Below, piece after piece: positions 46,351 through 54,230 of a stretch of DNA of 59,018 nt. The notes under the pieces were generated by a model. That model saw nothing but the letters and a program-made list of their open reading frames with translations, did no database searches and had not been told where the DNA came from. Origin of the DNA: JAFGJQ01 sp964586145 (GTDB lineage Bacteria; Planctomycetota; Phycisphaerae; UBA1845); NCBI GenBank assembly GCA_964586145.1, contig CAZPHH010000020.1, positions 1-59,018 of the forward strand, given 5' to 3'. How positions within the stretch are numbered: position 1 is the first letter of the stretch; each line of letters starts with the position of its first letter. The position numbers and the translations under genes are program-made.

Positions 46351-47556
46351 ATGTTTGTGTTACTGACCGCGTGTATGGCGCTGCCGGCCATGAACACTGA
46401 CCCGCAGTCTGAGACCGTTCGCGTCGCCACGTTCAATATCTGGGAACTCAGTGCGAGCAAGCTCAACCAGGTCGGCGAGCGCGGACACGGCACGAACCCG
46501 CAGCTTCGCAAAGCGGCAGAGATCATCCAGCGGGTGCGGCCGGACGTGTTGCTGATCAACGAGATCGACTTCGACGAGAAGGGCGAGAATGCCGCGCGGT
46601 TCCAGCAGCGGTACCTGGCCGTCGGGCAGGAGGGCCGGGAGCCGATCCGCTACCCGCACGTGTTTGTCGCCCCCGTGAACACCGGGGTCCCCAGCGGGTT
46701 CGACCTCGACCGCGACGGATCGCCCGGCGGCCCCGGCGACGCCCTGGGGTACGGCAAGTATCCCGGGCAGTACGGCATGGCTCTGTTCAGCCGGTTCCCG
46801 CTGGATGCCGGAGCGGCCCGCACGTTCCAGAAGCTGCTCTGGAAGGATGTGCCGGGCAACCACATGCCGGACGGAACGGGCGGCAAGCCGGAGTGGTACA
46901 AGCCGGAGGAGGTCGCAATCTTCCGCCTCTCCAGCAAGAGTCACTGGGACGTGCCCGTGAAGATCGGCGACACGGTCCTGCACGTGCTGGCGGCTCATCC
47001 GACGCCGCCCGTGTTCGACGGGCCGGAGGACCGCAACGGCCGGCGGGCGTTTGACGAGATTCGGCTGTGGGCGGACTACCTGACCGGGGGGAAGGCAGCG
47101 GACTACATTGTGGATGACCGCGGCCGCCGCGGCGGGCTGCCGGCCGACGCGAGGTTCGTCATTCTCGGCGACCTGAACTCCGACCCGGCCAAAGGCGAGC
47201 GGGTGGACGGGCGAGCCCCCATCGATCTGCTGTTGAAGCACCCGCGCGTGCAGGACCCGGAGCCAAGAAGCGAAGGCTCGCTGGCGGACGCGAAGGACTA
47301 CCCCGGCGACAAATCGGCCCGCACGTGCGACTTTGGTCGCCTGGATTACGTGCTGCCCTGTCGCGAGTTGACGGCGAAGAAGGCGGGCGTGTTCTGGCCG
47401 AAGCCGAGCGACCCCCTGCACCGGCTGGTCGCGAAGCCGGATGGGTCGAGCGACCACCGCCTGGTGTGGGTTGATCTGGAACTGGGCACGGAGAAGAAGA
47501 ACGCCGGCACGAAGGCAACGACGCAGATCGAGGCCTCCCTGGATTCCGACCCATGA
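46351..47556 (+). CDS. endonuclease/exonuclease/phosphatase-family hydrolase
   Basis: A 401-residue protein of the EEP superfamily, metal-dependent phosphodiesterases. Key motifs are present: VATFNIWEL, DVLLINEIDFDE (metal-binding Glu), AAHPTPP, LGDLNSDP, and the C-terminal SDHRLVWVDLEL with the catalytic Asp-His pair. Residues 1-15 are hydrophobic and may be a short signal peptide, suggesting a secreted enzyme. The substrate (nucleic acid, lipid or sugar phosphate) is unknown. AGGAG precedes the ATG. It overlaps the nitroreductase gene by 4 nt (ATGA) and is divergent from the glycosidase at 43920-46163. Confidence 0.85.
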   Translation: MFVLLTACMALPAMNTDPQSETVRVATFNIWELSASKLNQVGERGHGTNPQLRKAAEIIQRVRPDVLLINEIDFDEKGENAARFQQRYLAVGQEGREPIRYPHVFVAPVNTGVPSGFDLDRDGSPGGPGDALGYGKYPGQYGMALFSRFPLDAGAARTFQKLLWKDVPGNHMPDGTGGKPEWYKPEEVAIFRLSSKSHWDVPVKIGDTVLHVLAAHPTPPVFDGPEDRNGRRAFDEIRLWADYLTGGKAADYIVDDRGRRGGLPADARFVILGDLNSDPAKGERVDGRAPIDLLLKHPRVQDPEPRSEGSLADAKDYPGDKSARTCDFGRLDYVLPCRELTAKKAGVFWPKPSDPLHRLVAKPDGSSDHRLVWVDLELGTEKKNAGTKATTQIEASLDSDP

Positions 47557-48062
47557 ACATCATTGAACCGATTCGGCAACGGCGGAGCATTCGGACGTAT
47601 CTGGACAAGCCGGTCGAGCGCGAGAAGGTGCTGCGGCTGTTGGAGGCGGCCCGGATCGCCCCGTCGGCCAAGAACTTCCAGGAATGGCGGTTCATCGTCG
47701 TGACGGACGCGGAACGGCGCCGCCGCCTGGCCCAGGCCGCCAACGCCCAGGCGTTTGTGGCCGAGGCCCCGGTGGTGATCGTGGCGTGCGCCGAGCATGA
47801 CAATTATCGCATGCGATGCGGCCAGCTCGCGTACCCGATCGACGTGGCGATTGCCATGGACCACATCACGCTGCAGGCGGTGGCCGAGGGGCTCGGCACG
47901 TGCTGGATCGGCTCGTTTTACGAAGACCAGGTCAAGGGCATTCTCGGCATTCCGGAGAGAATCACGGTGGTTGAGATGCTCACGGTGGGCTACCCCGGCG
48001 GCCCGCCCCGCCCGCTCGAGCGCCTGGCGCTGGAGCAGATCGTGCGTTGGGAGACGTGGTGA
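47553..48062 (+). CDS. nitroreductase-family protein
   Basis: A 169-residue FMN-dependent oxidoreductase. The N-terminal RRSIRTYLDKPV is the flavin-phosphate-binding motif of the family, followed by ARIAPSAKNFQEWRFIVV and, near the C-terminus, GLGTCWIGSF and YPGGPPRP. Substrates in this family range from nitroaromatics to quinones and iodotyrosine; nothing here narrows it. The ATG overlaps the stop codon of the preceding gene (ATGA), indicating coupled translation. Confidence 0.9.
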   Translation: MNIIEPIRQRRSIRTYLDKPVEREKVLRLLEAARIAPSAKNFQEWRFIVVTDAERRRRLAQAANAQAFVAEAPVVIVACAEHDNYRMRCGQLAYPIDVAIAMDHITLQAVAEGLGTCWIGSFYEDQVKGILGIPERITVVEMLTVGYPGGPPRPLERLALEQIVRWETW

Positions 48063-48152
48063 GCCCTCTCCGACCCCGCCCGCCGCCGGTGAGTCGGGTC
48101 TGCCTCGCGAACCCTCGGGTCCGGATCTCTTGTCTTCAGGCAACGGCCTGCC

Positions 48153-49031
48153 CTACGAGGCCCCGTGGATTGCCTCCTGGAGCGTGCGAGCGAAGCCGAC
48201 CAGGTGTCGAAGCTTGTCACAGTGGGCAGAGTAGGCCATCCGGCGGCGCATCTCTTCGGTCAGCGCCACGCCTCCTACGACCACGGCCGCACCGTGGGCT
48301 TGCGCCGACTCGTGCAGGGCCTGGTAATCCGCCAGGAACGAATCCACGGATTCGATCGCCGAAACGCTGAGCCAAAACAGCTTCGGACGCTTCCGCCCGA
48401 TGGCCGTGCATAGCGTATCCACCGGTATGCCCGTGCCGTGGTTCTCGGCGGACCAGCCGGCCTCGCGCAGGCACAGTTCCACCATGTTCGTGGGTAACGT
48501 GTAGGGATCGCCGTGGAGCGTGCCGCCCATGGCGTACGGCGCCCCGGGCTCCGGCGGCGTCAGGAACCCTCGCAGCTCGAACAGCACGCGCATCGCGATC
48601 TCGCAGCCGCGCCGCTCCTGGTACACCTCCATCCGGCCGTGCTCCCACAGGTCTCCCACCGCGTGGAATGCCTCTCCGATCACGCTGTCACAGATGTCGC
48701 AGGCCGAATGGCCCGCCAGGTACAGATCGATGGCCACCCGACGCGCCCGTTCCTCATCCCCGTCTTCTATAGCTGTGCGGAACCCCGCGAGGCCCCGTTC
48801 GAGCGTGGCTTCTCCCCGGCCGGTTGCCGCCGGCATCCCGAGCACCTCCGGCCGAATCAGCGGCATGCCGCGCGCGCGAAGAAACTGCATGACCCCGGCG
48901 ATAGGGATCCTCCGGTGCCCGCCTGCGGTGCGAATGGTTGGCAATAACCCCTTGTCACACCAGCGCTTGAGCGAGGCTTCACTTGCTCCGACGGCTCGGG
49001 CGACCTGGTTGGGGGTCAGTAGGTCTCTCAT
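48153..49031 (-). CDS. MerR-family regulator with cobalamin-binding domain (CarH/LitR-like)
   Basis: A 292-residue transcription factor. Residues 5-55 are the MerR helix-turn-helix (TPNQVARAVGASEASLKRWCDKG and GGHRR). Residues 75-160 are the helical cobalamin-cap bundle, and 165-290 a Rossmann B12-binding domain with His173 at the expected lower-ligand site (GTLHGD). CarH proteins bind adenosylcobalamin and lose DNA on illumination. The family motif W-x9-E-H reads W-x9-E-R here (Trp129, Glu139, Arg140), and the residue after the Trp is Glu130, with His131 next. Light response is thus uncertain. ATG at 49031 follows GAAGAAGA. Three TGAACG operators lie upstream; the gene is divergent from the fasciclin gene. 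Confidence 0.87.
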   Translation of the reverse strand: MRDLLTPNQVARAVGASEASLKRWCDKGLLPTIRTAGGHRRIPIAGVMQFLRARGMPLIRPEVLGMPAATGRGEATLERGLAGFRTAIEDGDEERARRVAIDLYLAGHSACDICDSVIGEAFHAVGDLWEHGRMEVYQERRGCEIAMRVLFELRGFLTPPEPGAPYAMGGTLHGDPYTLPTNMVELCLREAGWSAENHGTGIPVDTLCTAIGRKRPKLFWLSVSAIESVDSFLADYQALHESAQAHGAAVVVGGVALTEEMRRRMAYSAHCDKLRHLVGFARTLQEAIHGAS

Positions 49032-49040
49032 GGAAGAAGA

Positions 49041-49059
49041 TCGATCGTTTTGAACGATT
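49041..49059. promoter_or_regulatory. TGAACG operator A, over the regulator start site
   Basis: TCGATCGTTTTGAACGATT has the arrangement of two 7-bp units (TCGATCG, TTGAACG) 9 bp apart. Unit 2 is perfect and unit 1 matches at 5 of 7. It overlaps the predicted start site of the MerR-B12 gene, whose -10-like TATATA is at 49066-49061 on the minus strand. A palindrome, ATCGTT-TTG-AACGAT, also fits this site (49044-49058). It suggests autoregulation. Confidence 0.55.
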
Positions 49060-49176
49060 CTATATAGGATCCGCTCCTACCGCCACAGGAAAATACCATT
49101 TTTCCTCTGCCACATATTGTCCATCATGAGTTTTAACTCCATTACTAACAGTAACTTCTGATTTCACTGGGTGTTC

Positions 49177-49196
49177 TTGAACGTTTTGAACGAATT
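49177..49196. promoter_or_regulatory. TGAACG operator B, upstream of the fasciclin -35
   Basis: TTGAACGTTTTGAACGAATT holds two perfect TTGAACG units whose starts are 9 bp apart (49177 and 49186). It lies 5 bp upstream of the -35 element of the fasciclin promoter. Confidence 0.65.
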
Positions 49197-49201
49197 CTCA
49201 T

Positions 49202-49254
49202 TTGACTTTCGGGCAAGTGGGTCCAATAGTCAGGGTGAACGATTTGAACGAATT
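49202..49254 (+). promoter_or_regulatory. fasciclin-gene promoter with operator C
   Basis: TTGACT at 49202-49207, a 17-nt spacer and AATAGT at 49225-49230 form a good sigma-70 promoter. Operator C, GTGAACGATTTGAACGAATT at 49235-49254, has units at 49235 and 49244, again 9 bp apart, and spans the predicted start. A hairpin GCACGG/CCGTGC follows in the leader at 49257-49276. Confidence 0.68.
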
Positions 49255-49351
49255 AAGCACGGTTCGAAGGCCGTGCCGGTCGGAAATGTAGTCGGGCCGG
49301 GTTCAGATCGGGAGACACGCAAACAGGGCCATTGGCTAAGGAGACGCAGAA

Positions 49352-50278
49352 ATGAAAACGAACGGAACCATCTTCGTGGCGGCGGCGGTGCTGGCGATCG
49401 GGTTTTTTGTCACAACGGCAGGCGCAGGAAACTGCGGGGTGAAACAAGCCCAACTGGCGAAGGCGAGCAGCGACATCGTCGACACGGCCGTGGCGGCCGG
49501 GCAGTTCCAGACGCTGGTGGCCGCCGTCCAGGCGGCCGGTCTGGTCGAGGCACTCAAGGGGGAGGGCCCGTTCACCGTGTTCGCGCCGACGGATGAGGCA
49601 TTCGCCAAGCTGCCGGCCGGCACGGTCGACGCACTGCTCAAGGATCCGGAGAAGCTGGGCGCTATTCTGAAGTACCACGTGGTGGCGGGAAAGGTGACCG
49701 CGGCCGACGTGGCGAAGATTCAGGAGGCCAGGACGCTGCAGGGTCAGACGCTGACCATCGATACGAAGAAAGGCGTGCGCATCGATAACGCCAAGGTGAC
49801 GGCCGCCGACATCGAGTGCAGCAACGGCGTCATCCACGTCATCGACACCGTTCTGTTGCCGAAGGAGGACATCATCGGTGTGGCGACCCGCGCCGGGCAA
49901 TTCAAGACGCTCTTGACGGCCATCGAGGCGGCCGGGTTGACGGATACGCTTCGCAGCGCAGGGCCGTTCACCGTGTTCGCCCCGACGGACGAGGCCTTCG
50001 CCAAGCTGCCGGCGGGAGCCTTGGACGCCCTGTTGAAGGACAAGGACAAGCTGCGGGCGGTCCTCACGTATCACGTGGTGTCCGGCAAGGTCACGGCCGC
50101 CGACGTGGCCAAGCTGTCGGAAGCGAAGACGGTAGAGGGCAGCACGGTAAAGATCGACACATCGTCCGGCGTGAAGGTGAATGACGCCCAGGTGGTGAAG
50201 GCGGACATCCAGGCCTGCAACGGTGTCATTCATGTGATCGACGCCGTGATTTTGCCGCCGGATGCGCATGGCAAGTGA
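49352..50278 (+). CDS. secreted protein with two fasciclin (FAS1) domains
   Basis: A 308-residue exported protein. A signal peptide (residues 1-26, IGFFVTTAGAG) is followed by two FAS1 domains at about 41-170 and 173-303. Both contain PFTVFAPTDEAFAKLPAG, LKYHVV or LTYHVV, and GVIHVID. The two domains are highly alike, including at the DNA level, so the second probably arose by a recent tandem duplication. FAS1 domains mediate adhesion or bind small molecules; the role here is unknown. AAGGAG precedes the ATG. It is divergent from the MerR-B12 gene, with three TGAACG operators between, and is followed by a sigma-70 factor gene. Confidence 0.92.
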   Translation: MKTNGTIFVAAAVLAIGFFVTTAGAGNCGVKQAQLAKASSDIVDTAVAAGQFQTLVAAVQAAGLVEALKGEGPFTVFAPTDEAFAKLPAGTVDALLKDPEKLGAILKYHVVAGKVTAADVAKIQEARTLQGQTLTIDTKKGVRIDNAKVTAADIECSNGVIHVIDTVLLPKEDIIGVATRAGQFKTLLTAIEAAGLTDTLRSAGPFTVFAPTDEAFAKLPAGALDALLKDKDKLRAVLTYHVVSGKVTAADVAKLSEAKTVEGSTVKIDTSSGVKVNDAQVVKADIQACNGVIHVIDAVILPPDAHGK

Positions 50279-50452
50279 GACTGTGCGGCCTGTGGCTGGG
50301 ATGTGGAAAGGAATGTTTTGTGTACGTGCTGGTGGGTCTGGCGGGTCTGTTCCAGGCAACCCAGTGGAAGGCGATTCAGCGTCGCTGGGGCGGGAGCCTG
50401 ACTCCTCAACCGGCCTGAGGGTCCGGCTCGGAGAGAGAGGGACCGGCTCGAT

Positions 50453-50492
50453 GGCCGCTGCCCCCGGGGAGACTCTCCCCGGGGGAGCGGCC
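50453..50492 (+). other. very strong GC hairpin in the leader before the sigma-70 gene
   Basis: GGCCGCT (50453-50459) pairs with AGCGGCC (50486-50492), then CCCCCGGGGA (50461-50470) pairs with TCCCCGGGGG (50476-50485), with one bulged base and a 5-nt loop. That gives 17 base pairs. No T-run follows, so it is not a standard terminator. It could be a rho-linked pause, an RNA-stability element or a site controlling the sigma factor's translation. Confidence 0.7.
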
Positions 50493-50539
50493 TGAGGAGC
50501 CATAGGGGTCGATGCGAGCGACCGGAAAGGATCGGGGCC

Positions 50540-51376
50540 GTGAAGACGAAGAAGACTCCAACTCGGGCGGACGCGACGGCGGCCACGCCGACGTTCGTGG
50601 ACAATCCCGCCTTGCACCGAACGAAGAGCCTGCGACCGATCCTCGCGAGCGCAGAGGATGCCCTTGCACACACGGCGGACCCGTGGCGTGACCGCGAGTC
50701 GGAGTTGTTCAAGGGGATGCACGCCTGCGGGTATCTTCTGCGGGCCTCGGCCTCCGTTCGTCGGCGTGCGGGATATTCGCGAGCGCGGCTGGTCACTTTG
50801 CACGGTGAACTTGCGGGCCGTCTGGTGAACGGGAACATCGGGCTGGTGTACGACATGCTGCGTCGATCGCCGCGGTGGTCGCTGGACGACGCGGAGTTGG
50901 TCAGTGCGGGCTTCTGGGCGCTGTTTCAGTCGGTCCGGGCGTTTGATCCGTGGCGCGGGTATCGGTTCAGCACGTACGCGTGCAGCGCGATCCTGCGGTC
51001 GTTCCGCCACGTCGGCCGGCGCGAGGCGCGGCAGCGCGGCCTGGTGCAGGCACTGGCGGACGCCGAGCCGTCTTCGGTGGAAATCCCGGCTCGGGAGGCG
51101 TGGGACGGCTCGCCGCTGGTCGACCGGCTGCGTCTGGCCCTCGAGCGCAATTCGGCCGATCTGTCACCGACGGAGCGTTTTGTCATTCAACGCCGTTTCC
51201 TGCAGCCCCAGGCGGCCAGGCCGGACACGCTGGAGTCACTGGGCCGCATGGTGAAGCTCAGCAAGGAGCGGGTGCGGCAGATTCAGCTCGAAGCGCTGGC
51301 GAAGCTACGCGCGGCCCTGCACAGCGACCCGTTCGCCTCGACGCGGGACTGGGCGGGCGACGAAGGAATGAACTGA
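50540..51376 (+). CDS. sigma-70 family RNA polymerase sigma factor
   Basis: A 278-residue sigma factor. Region 2 lies at about 90-160 (NGNIGLVYDMLRRSP, SAGFWALFQSVRAFDPWRGYRFSTYACSAI); the WRGYRFSTYA stretch is the region 2.3/2.4 type seen in group 3 sigma factors. Region 4 lies at about 205-265 (SPTERFVIQRRF, LGRMVKLSKERVRQIQLEALAKL). Region 1.1 is absent and region 3 is short. The start is GTG at 50540 with AAAGGATCGGGG upstream. It follows the fasciclin gene by 261 nt and a strong hairpin. Its regulon is unknown; proximity to a B12-binding regulator suggests a stress or light response. Confidence 0.9.
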   Translation: MKTKKTPTRADATAATPTFVDNPALHRTKSLRPILASAEDALAHTADPWRDRESELFKGMHACGYLLRASASVRRRAGYSRARLVTLHGELAGRLVNGNIGLVYDMLRRSPRWSLDDAELVSAGFWALFQSVRAFDPWRGYRFSTYACSAILRSFRHVGRREARQRGLVQALADAEPSSVEIPAREAWDGSPLVDRLRLALERNSADLSPTERFVIQRRFLQPQAARPDTLESLGRMVKLSKERVRQIQLEALAKLRAALHSDPFASTRDWAGDEGMN

Positions 51377-51628
51377 CACCTAAGCCGGTGTTCCCTACCT
51401 TGGGTCCCGGCAGGGTTCAGGGTATCGGGACGTCCCCCAAACGAACGAAGCGACGCGTGGCGCATCGTCCGTGCAACTGCACAACAGGCCGGGACGAAAG
51501 CCGTTCGTTTCCTTCCCTCGCAGGTTGGCATGGCCCCGGCCCCCCATGCCTCGCCCCAGCTTTCGCCCCCTCGCCCGCCGAATCGCGCGGCGTGCCCGCC
51601 GAACAGGAGCAGACTCCGTCATCGCGCG

Positions 51629-52579
51629 TCATCGCAGGGGCAGGTGCTCGACGTCCTGCTTCACGATCGTCTCCGCCTTGAGGGTGTGCATTTGGAGTTC
51701 CAGCGTTTCCGGCCGAACCCGTGCGTGCAGCCACCCCAGCGGAGTCGTGGGACTGAACCAGAATCCCACGGCCGGCAGATTGATGAAATGCAGCCTCTCC
51801 AAGGTCCAACGGCGATACCTGTGCGTATGGCCGAAGACGACCGCCTTGACCTGACGGCGTGCCTTGACCACATCCACAAACGAGTCGGCATCCTTCAGCC
51901 CGATGACTGTCGCTTCCGGATGGTGATGCAGGCATACGATGGTCGCACAATCCGCGTGCGCATCCAGTTCCCGGGTCAGCCAGTCGAGTTGCGCCGGGCC
52001 CAGCATGCCCGAGAACGCGTTCACGCGCTCGAGTGAATCCAGGAACACCCAGCGTACGCCGCCGTCGTCCAGCCCCGCCACTCGTTTGCCGTCCAAGGGG
52101 GATGCGACCATCGGTTCCAGCGCGGACGTGAAGTTCTCGCGTTGATCGTGGTTTCCCGGCGTGAAGTGCATTGGGATTCCGTGTGTCTTCAGTGGCTCGA
52201 TGATTCGCAGAAACGCTCCGTAATCGTCCGGGAGCCCTTTCTCGAACGCAATGTCACCGTTGAACAATACACGGTCCGGATGCTCGGCCAGCAAGGATTC
52301 CACCACCCGCCGCAGGTTGCCGGCCATGTTGGTGCCCCGAACGGATTTACTTGCATTGCGGCTGATGTGCGTATCCGCCAGCCACGCCCACGAGGTCGCG
52401 TTCTCCTGTCGTGTTGAGGGGCGGCTTGTCTGCATGAACAGCGAAACCCCGACTGCTGCGGTCCCGGCCAGGAACTCTCGGCGTGAAAGCGATTCCGGAG
52501 GGTTGGTCTGGCCGACTGGGGATGCGTGGCTTCGCGGACGGTCGGACAGCCCTGCGTTGTCCAACGGGATTCGGCGCAT
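51629..52579 (-). CDS. Tat-exported metallophosphoesterase
   Basis: A 316-residue calcineurin-like phosphoesterase. The N-terminal SRREFLAGTAAVGVSLF is a twin-arginine signal, so the folded enzyme is exported. Metal-binding motifs are complete: WLADTHIS, FNGDIAFEKG, FTPGNHDQ, VCLHHHPE and FGHTHRYR. Substrates in this family are phosphoesters of diverse kinds. The ATG at 52579 is used; one at 52609 is also possible, with GAGGAG between them. It is a single-gene unit convergent with the sigma factor. 252 nt separates it from the preceding gene, with nothing recognised there. Confidence 0.87.
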   Translation of the reverse strand: MRRIPLDNAGLSDRPRSHASPVGQTNPPESLSRREFLAGTAAVGVSLFMQTSRPSTRQENATSWAWLADTHISRNASKSVRGTNMAGNLRRVVESLLAEHPDRVLFNGDIAFEKGLPDDYGAFLRIIEPLKTHGIPMHFTPGNHDQRENFTSALEPMVASPLDGKRVAGLDDGGVRWVFLDSLERVNAFSGMLGPAQLDWLTRELDAHADCATIVCLHHHPEATVIGLKDADSFVDVVKARRQVKAVVFGHTHRYRRWTLERLHFINLPAVGFWFSPTTPLGWLHARVRPETLELQMHTLKAETIVKQDVEHLPLR

Positions 52580-52832
52580 AGGCCCCACGCTCCTCTGCGG
52601 CGCCGACATTCTACCGGCCTTTCACCCCAAACGCGATGGTCGCCGTTTTCGGCTCTCGCTCCTGCGGAATCCCACGGCGTCACTCCACGACGCGTGTGCC
52701 TCAAGACTTCTCGCGGCGGGGCGGGCGGCTACTCCAGTCGGTCTTCCGATCCACCGATAACCCAGCGTACGCCGTGCCCGCGGCATCGGAGATGCTGCGC
52801 GGCCGTCGGTTTTCTCGGACGTTGGAGGTGCC

Positions 52833-54230
52833 GTGACGCAGGGCAACTGCGTGGCCATCAGTCGCGCGAATCCCTCGGTACACGCGGAGGCCCAAACGGG
52901 TTTCGTCTGGCCGGGACGGATGGCGGCCGGTCTGTGGGCTGCCCTGGCGGTCGCGCTGGGGTTGCTGGCCGTCTTCTGCTTGCCGCCGTTCCTCGAGCGG
53001 CACGTGGTGACGACGGGCCGGGTTGGGGGTGCGCTTGTCGCCGGCCTGCTCTACGGGTTGTCTGCCGGGTGGGCCCTGGCCGGCGTCGCGTCCGCGCGTC
53101 TGGCTGTCCGGCGCTGGCGAAACCCCCGGGTCCCGAGTGCGCGACGGCCGGCCTTCGCAGCGGTGACTCTGCTGCTCTCGCTGGGGGCGGCGGTCGGTGT
53201 GGCGGAGGTGGCGGTCCGGATTCTCATCCGACCGGCGCTCGTGCTTGTCGGGGATGATTGGTGGCGACACCGCTACGCCACCGAGCATCCGGATTCTTCT
53301 TCCGTCCCGGTTTCGATTCGCAATCTGGCCAGCACGCGGCACGATCCGCTTCGCGGTTGGGCGTTGCGGCCGGGGTATCGCTCCGACAAGGTCAACATCA
53401 ACGCACAAGGCATTCGCGGCCTGCGGGAGCATCTGTACACGAAGCCGCCGGGCGAAAGACGCATCGTGATCGTGGGCGATTCCTTCACATTCGGGGAGGA
53501 AGTGGCCGACGCGGAGGTCTACACGGAGCGTCTTGACGAACTCATGAACGGCGTTCGCGTCATCGGCCTGGGCGTGCCGGCCTATGGCACGGACCAGCAG
53601 TACCTGACTCTCCGCGAGCAGGGATTTGCGTTCGATCCGGACCTCGTGATCGTGGGCGTCTTCGAGGAGAACGCCGATCGCAACACGCTTTCGTTCCGCG
53701 ACTACATCAAACCGCAATTCAAACGGCAGGACGGGGCGTGGCACTTGACGAACGTGCCCGTTCCGGCCCCGGCCGATTGCCCCTGGCTCAGCACGCCGCC
53801 CCGGCCGGGCTGCTACGTCTGGGCCCTGGCCCAAAAGGCGATCCTTCGTCTGCGCGATCGGACGTGGTGGTCCCCCCGCTGGCCGGTGACCGAGGCCATT
53901 CTTGACAAGATCGCCCGGGCGACACGAGATCAGGACGCCCGCCTGCTGGTGTTGTACATCCCCACCACGTTTGATCTGCAACGGGAGGACGCGGAGATCT
54001 TCCTCCAGCGGTGGTCGGCTCGGACGAACACGCCGCTGCTGAACCTGCGGGACGTGTTTGCCGCTCTGCCCGAGGCGGATCGCAAACGCGTGTACCGATA
54101 CCACTGGACGCCGTTCGGACACGAGGTCGTGGCCCGCGCCCTGCGCGATCGGATCGAGCAGGACGGCCTGCTCGATGCACGCCATGCGGCGCTCCCGGCC
54201 TCGAAAGACTTCGGGGAGGCCCCGCCATGA
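52833..54230 (+). CDS. membrane-anchored SGNH/GDSL-type hydrolase
   Basis: A 465-residue protein. Three hydrophobic segments in the N-terminal 130 residues anchor it in the membrane. The remainder is an SGNH hydrolase domain: VGDSFTFGEEV with nucleophile Ser217, the GLGVPAYGTDQQYL block, and a C-terminal HWTPFGH with His424 or His430 as catalytic base. Related enzymes remove or add acyl groups on surface polysaccharides. It overlaps the next gene by 4 nt (ATGA) and starts a four-gene envelope cluster. The start is set by the long basic N-terminus; no strong ribosome site is seen. Confidence 0.8.
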   Translation: MTQGNCVAISRANPSVHAEAQTGFVWPGRMAAGLWAALAVALGLLAVFCLPPFLERHVVTTGRVGGALVAGLLYGLSAGWALAGVASARLAVRRWRNPRVPSARRPAFAAVTLLLSLGAAVGVAEVAVRILIRPALVLVGDDWWRHRYATEHPDSSSVPVSIRNLASTRHDPLRGWALRPGYRSDKVNINAQGIRGLREHLYTKPPGERRIVIVGDSFTFGEEVADAEVYTERLDELMNGVRVIGLGVPAYGTDQQYLTLREQGFAFDPDLVIVGVFEENADRNTLSFRDYIKPQFKRQDGAWHLTNVPVPAPADCPWLSTPPRPGCYVWALAQKAILRLRDRTWWSPRWPVTEAILDKIARATRDQDARLLVLYIPTTFDLQREDAEIFLQRWSARTNTPLLNLRDVFAALPEADRKRVYRYHWTPFGHEVVARALRDRIEQDGLLDARHAALPASKDFGEAPP

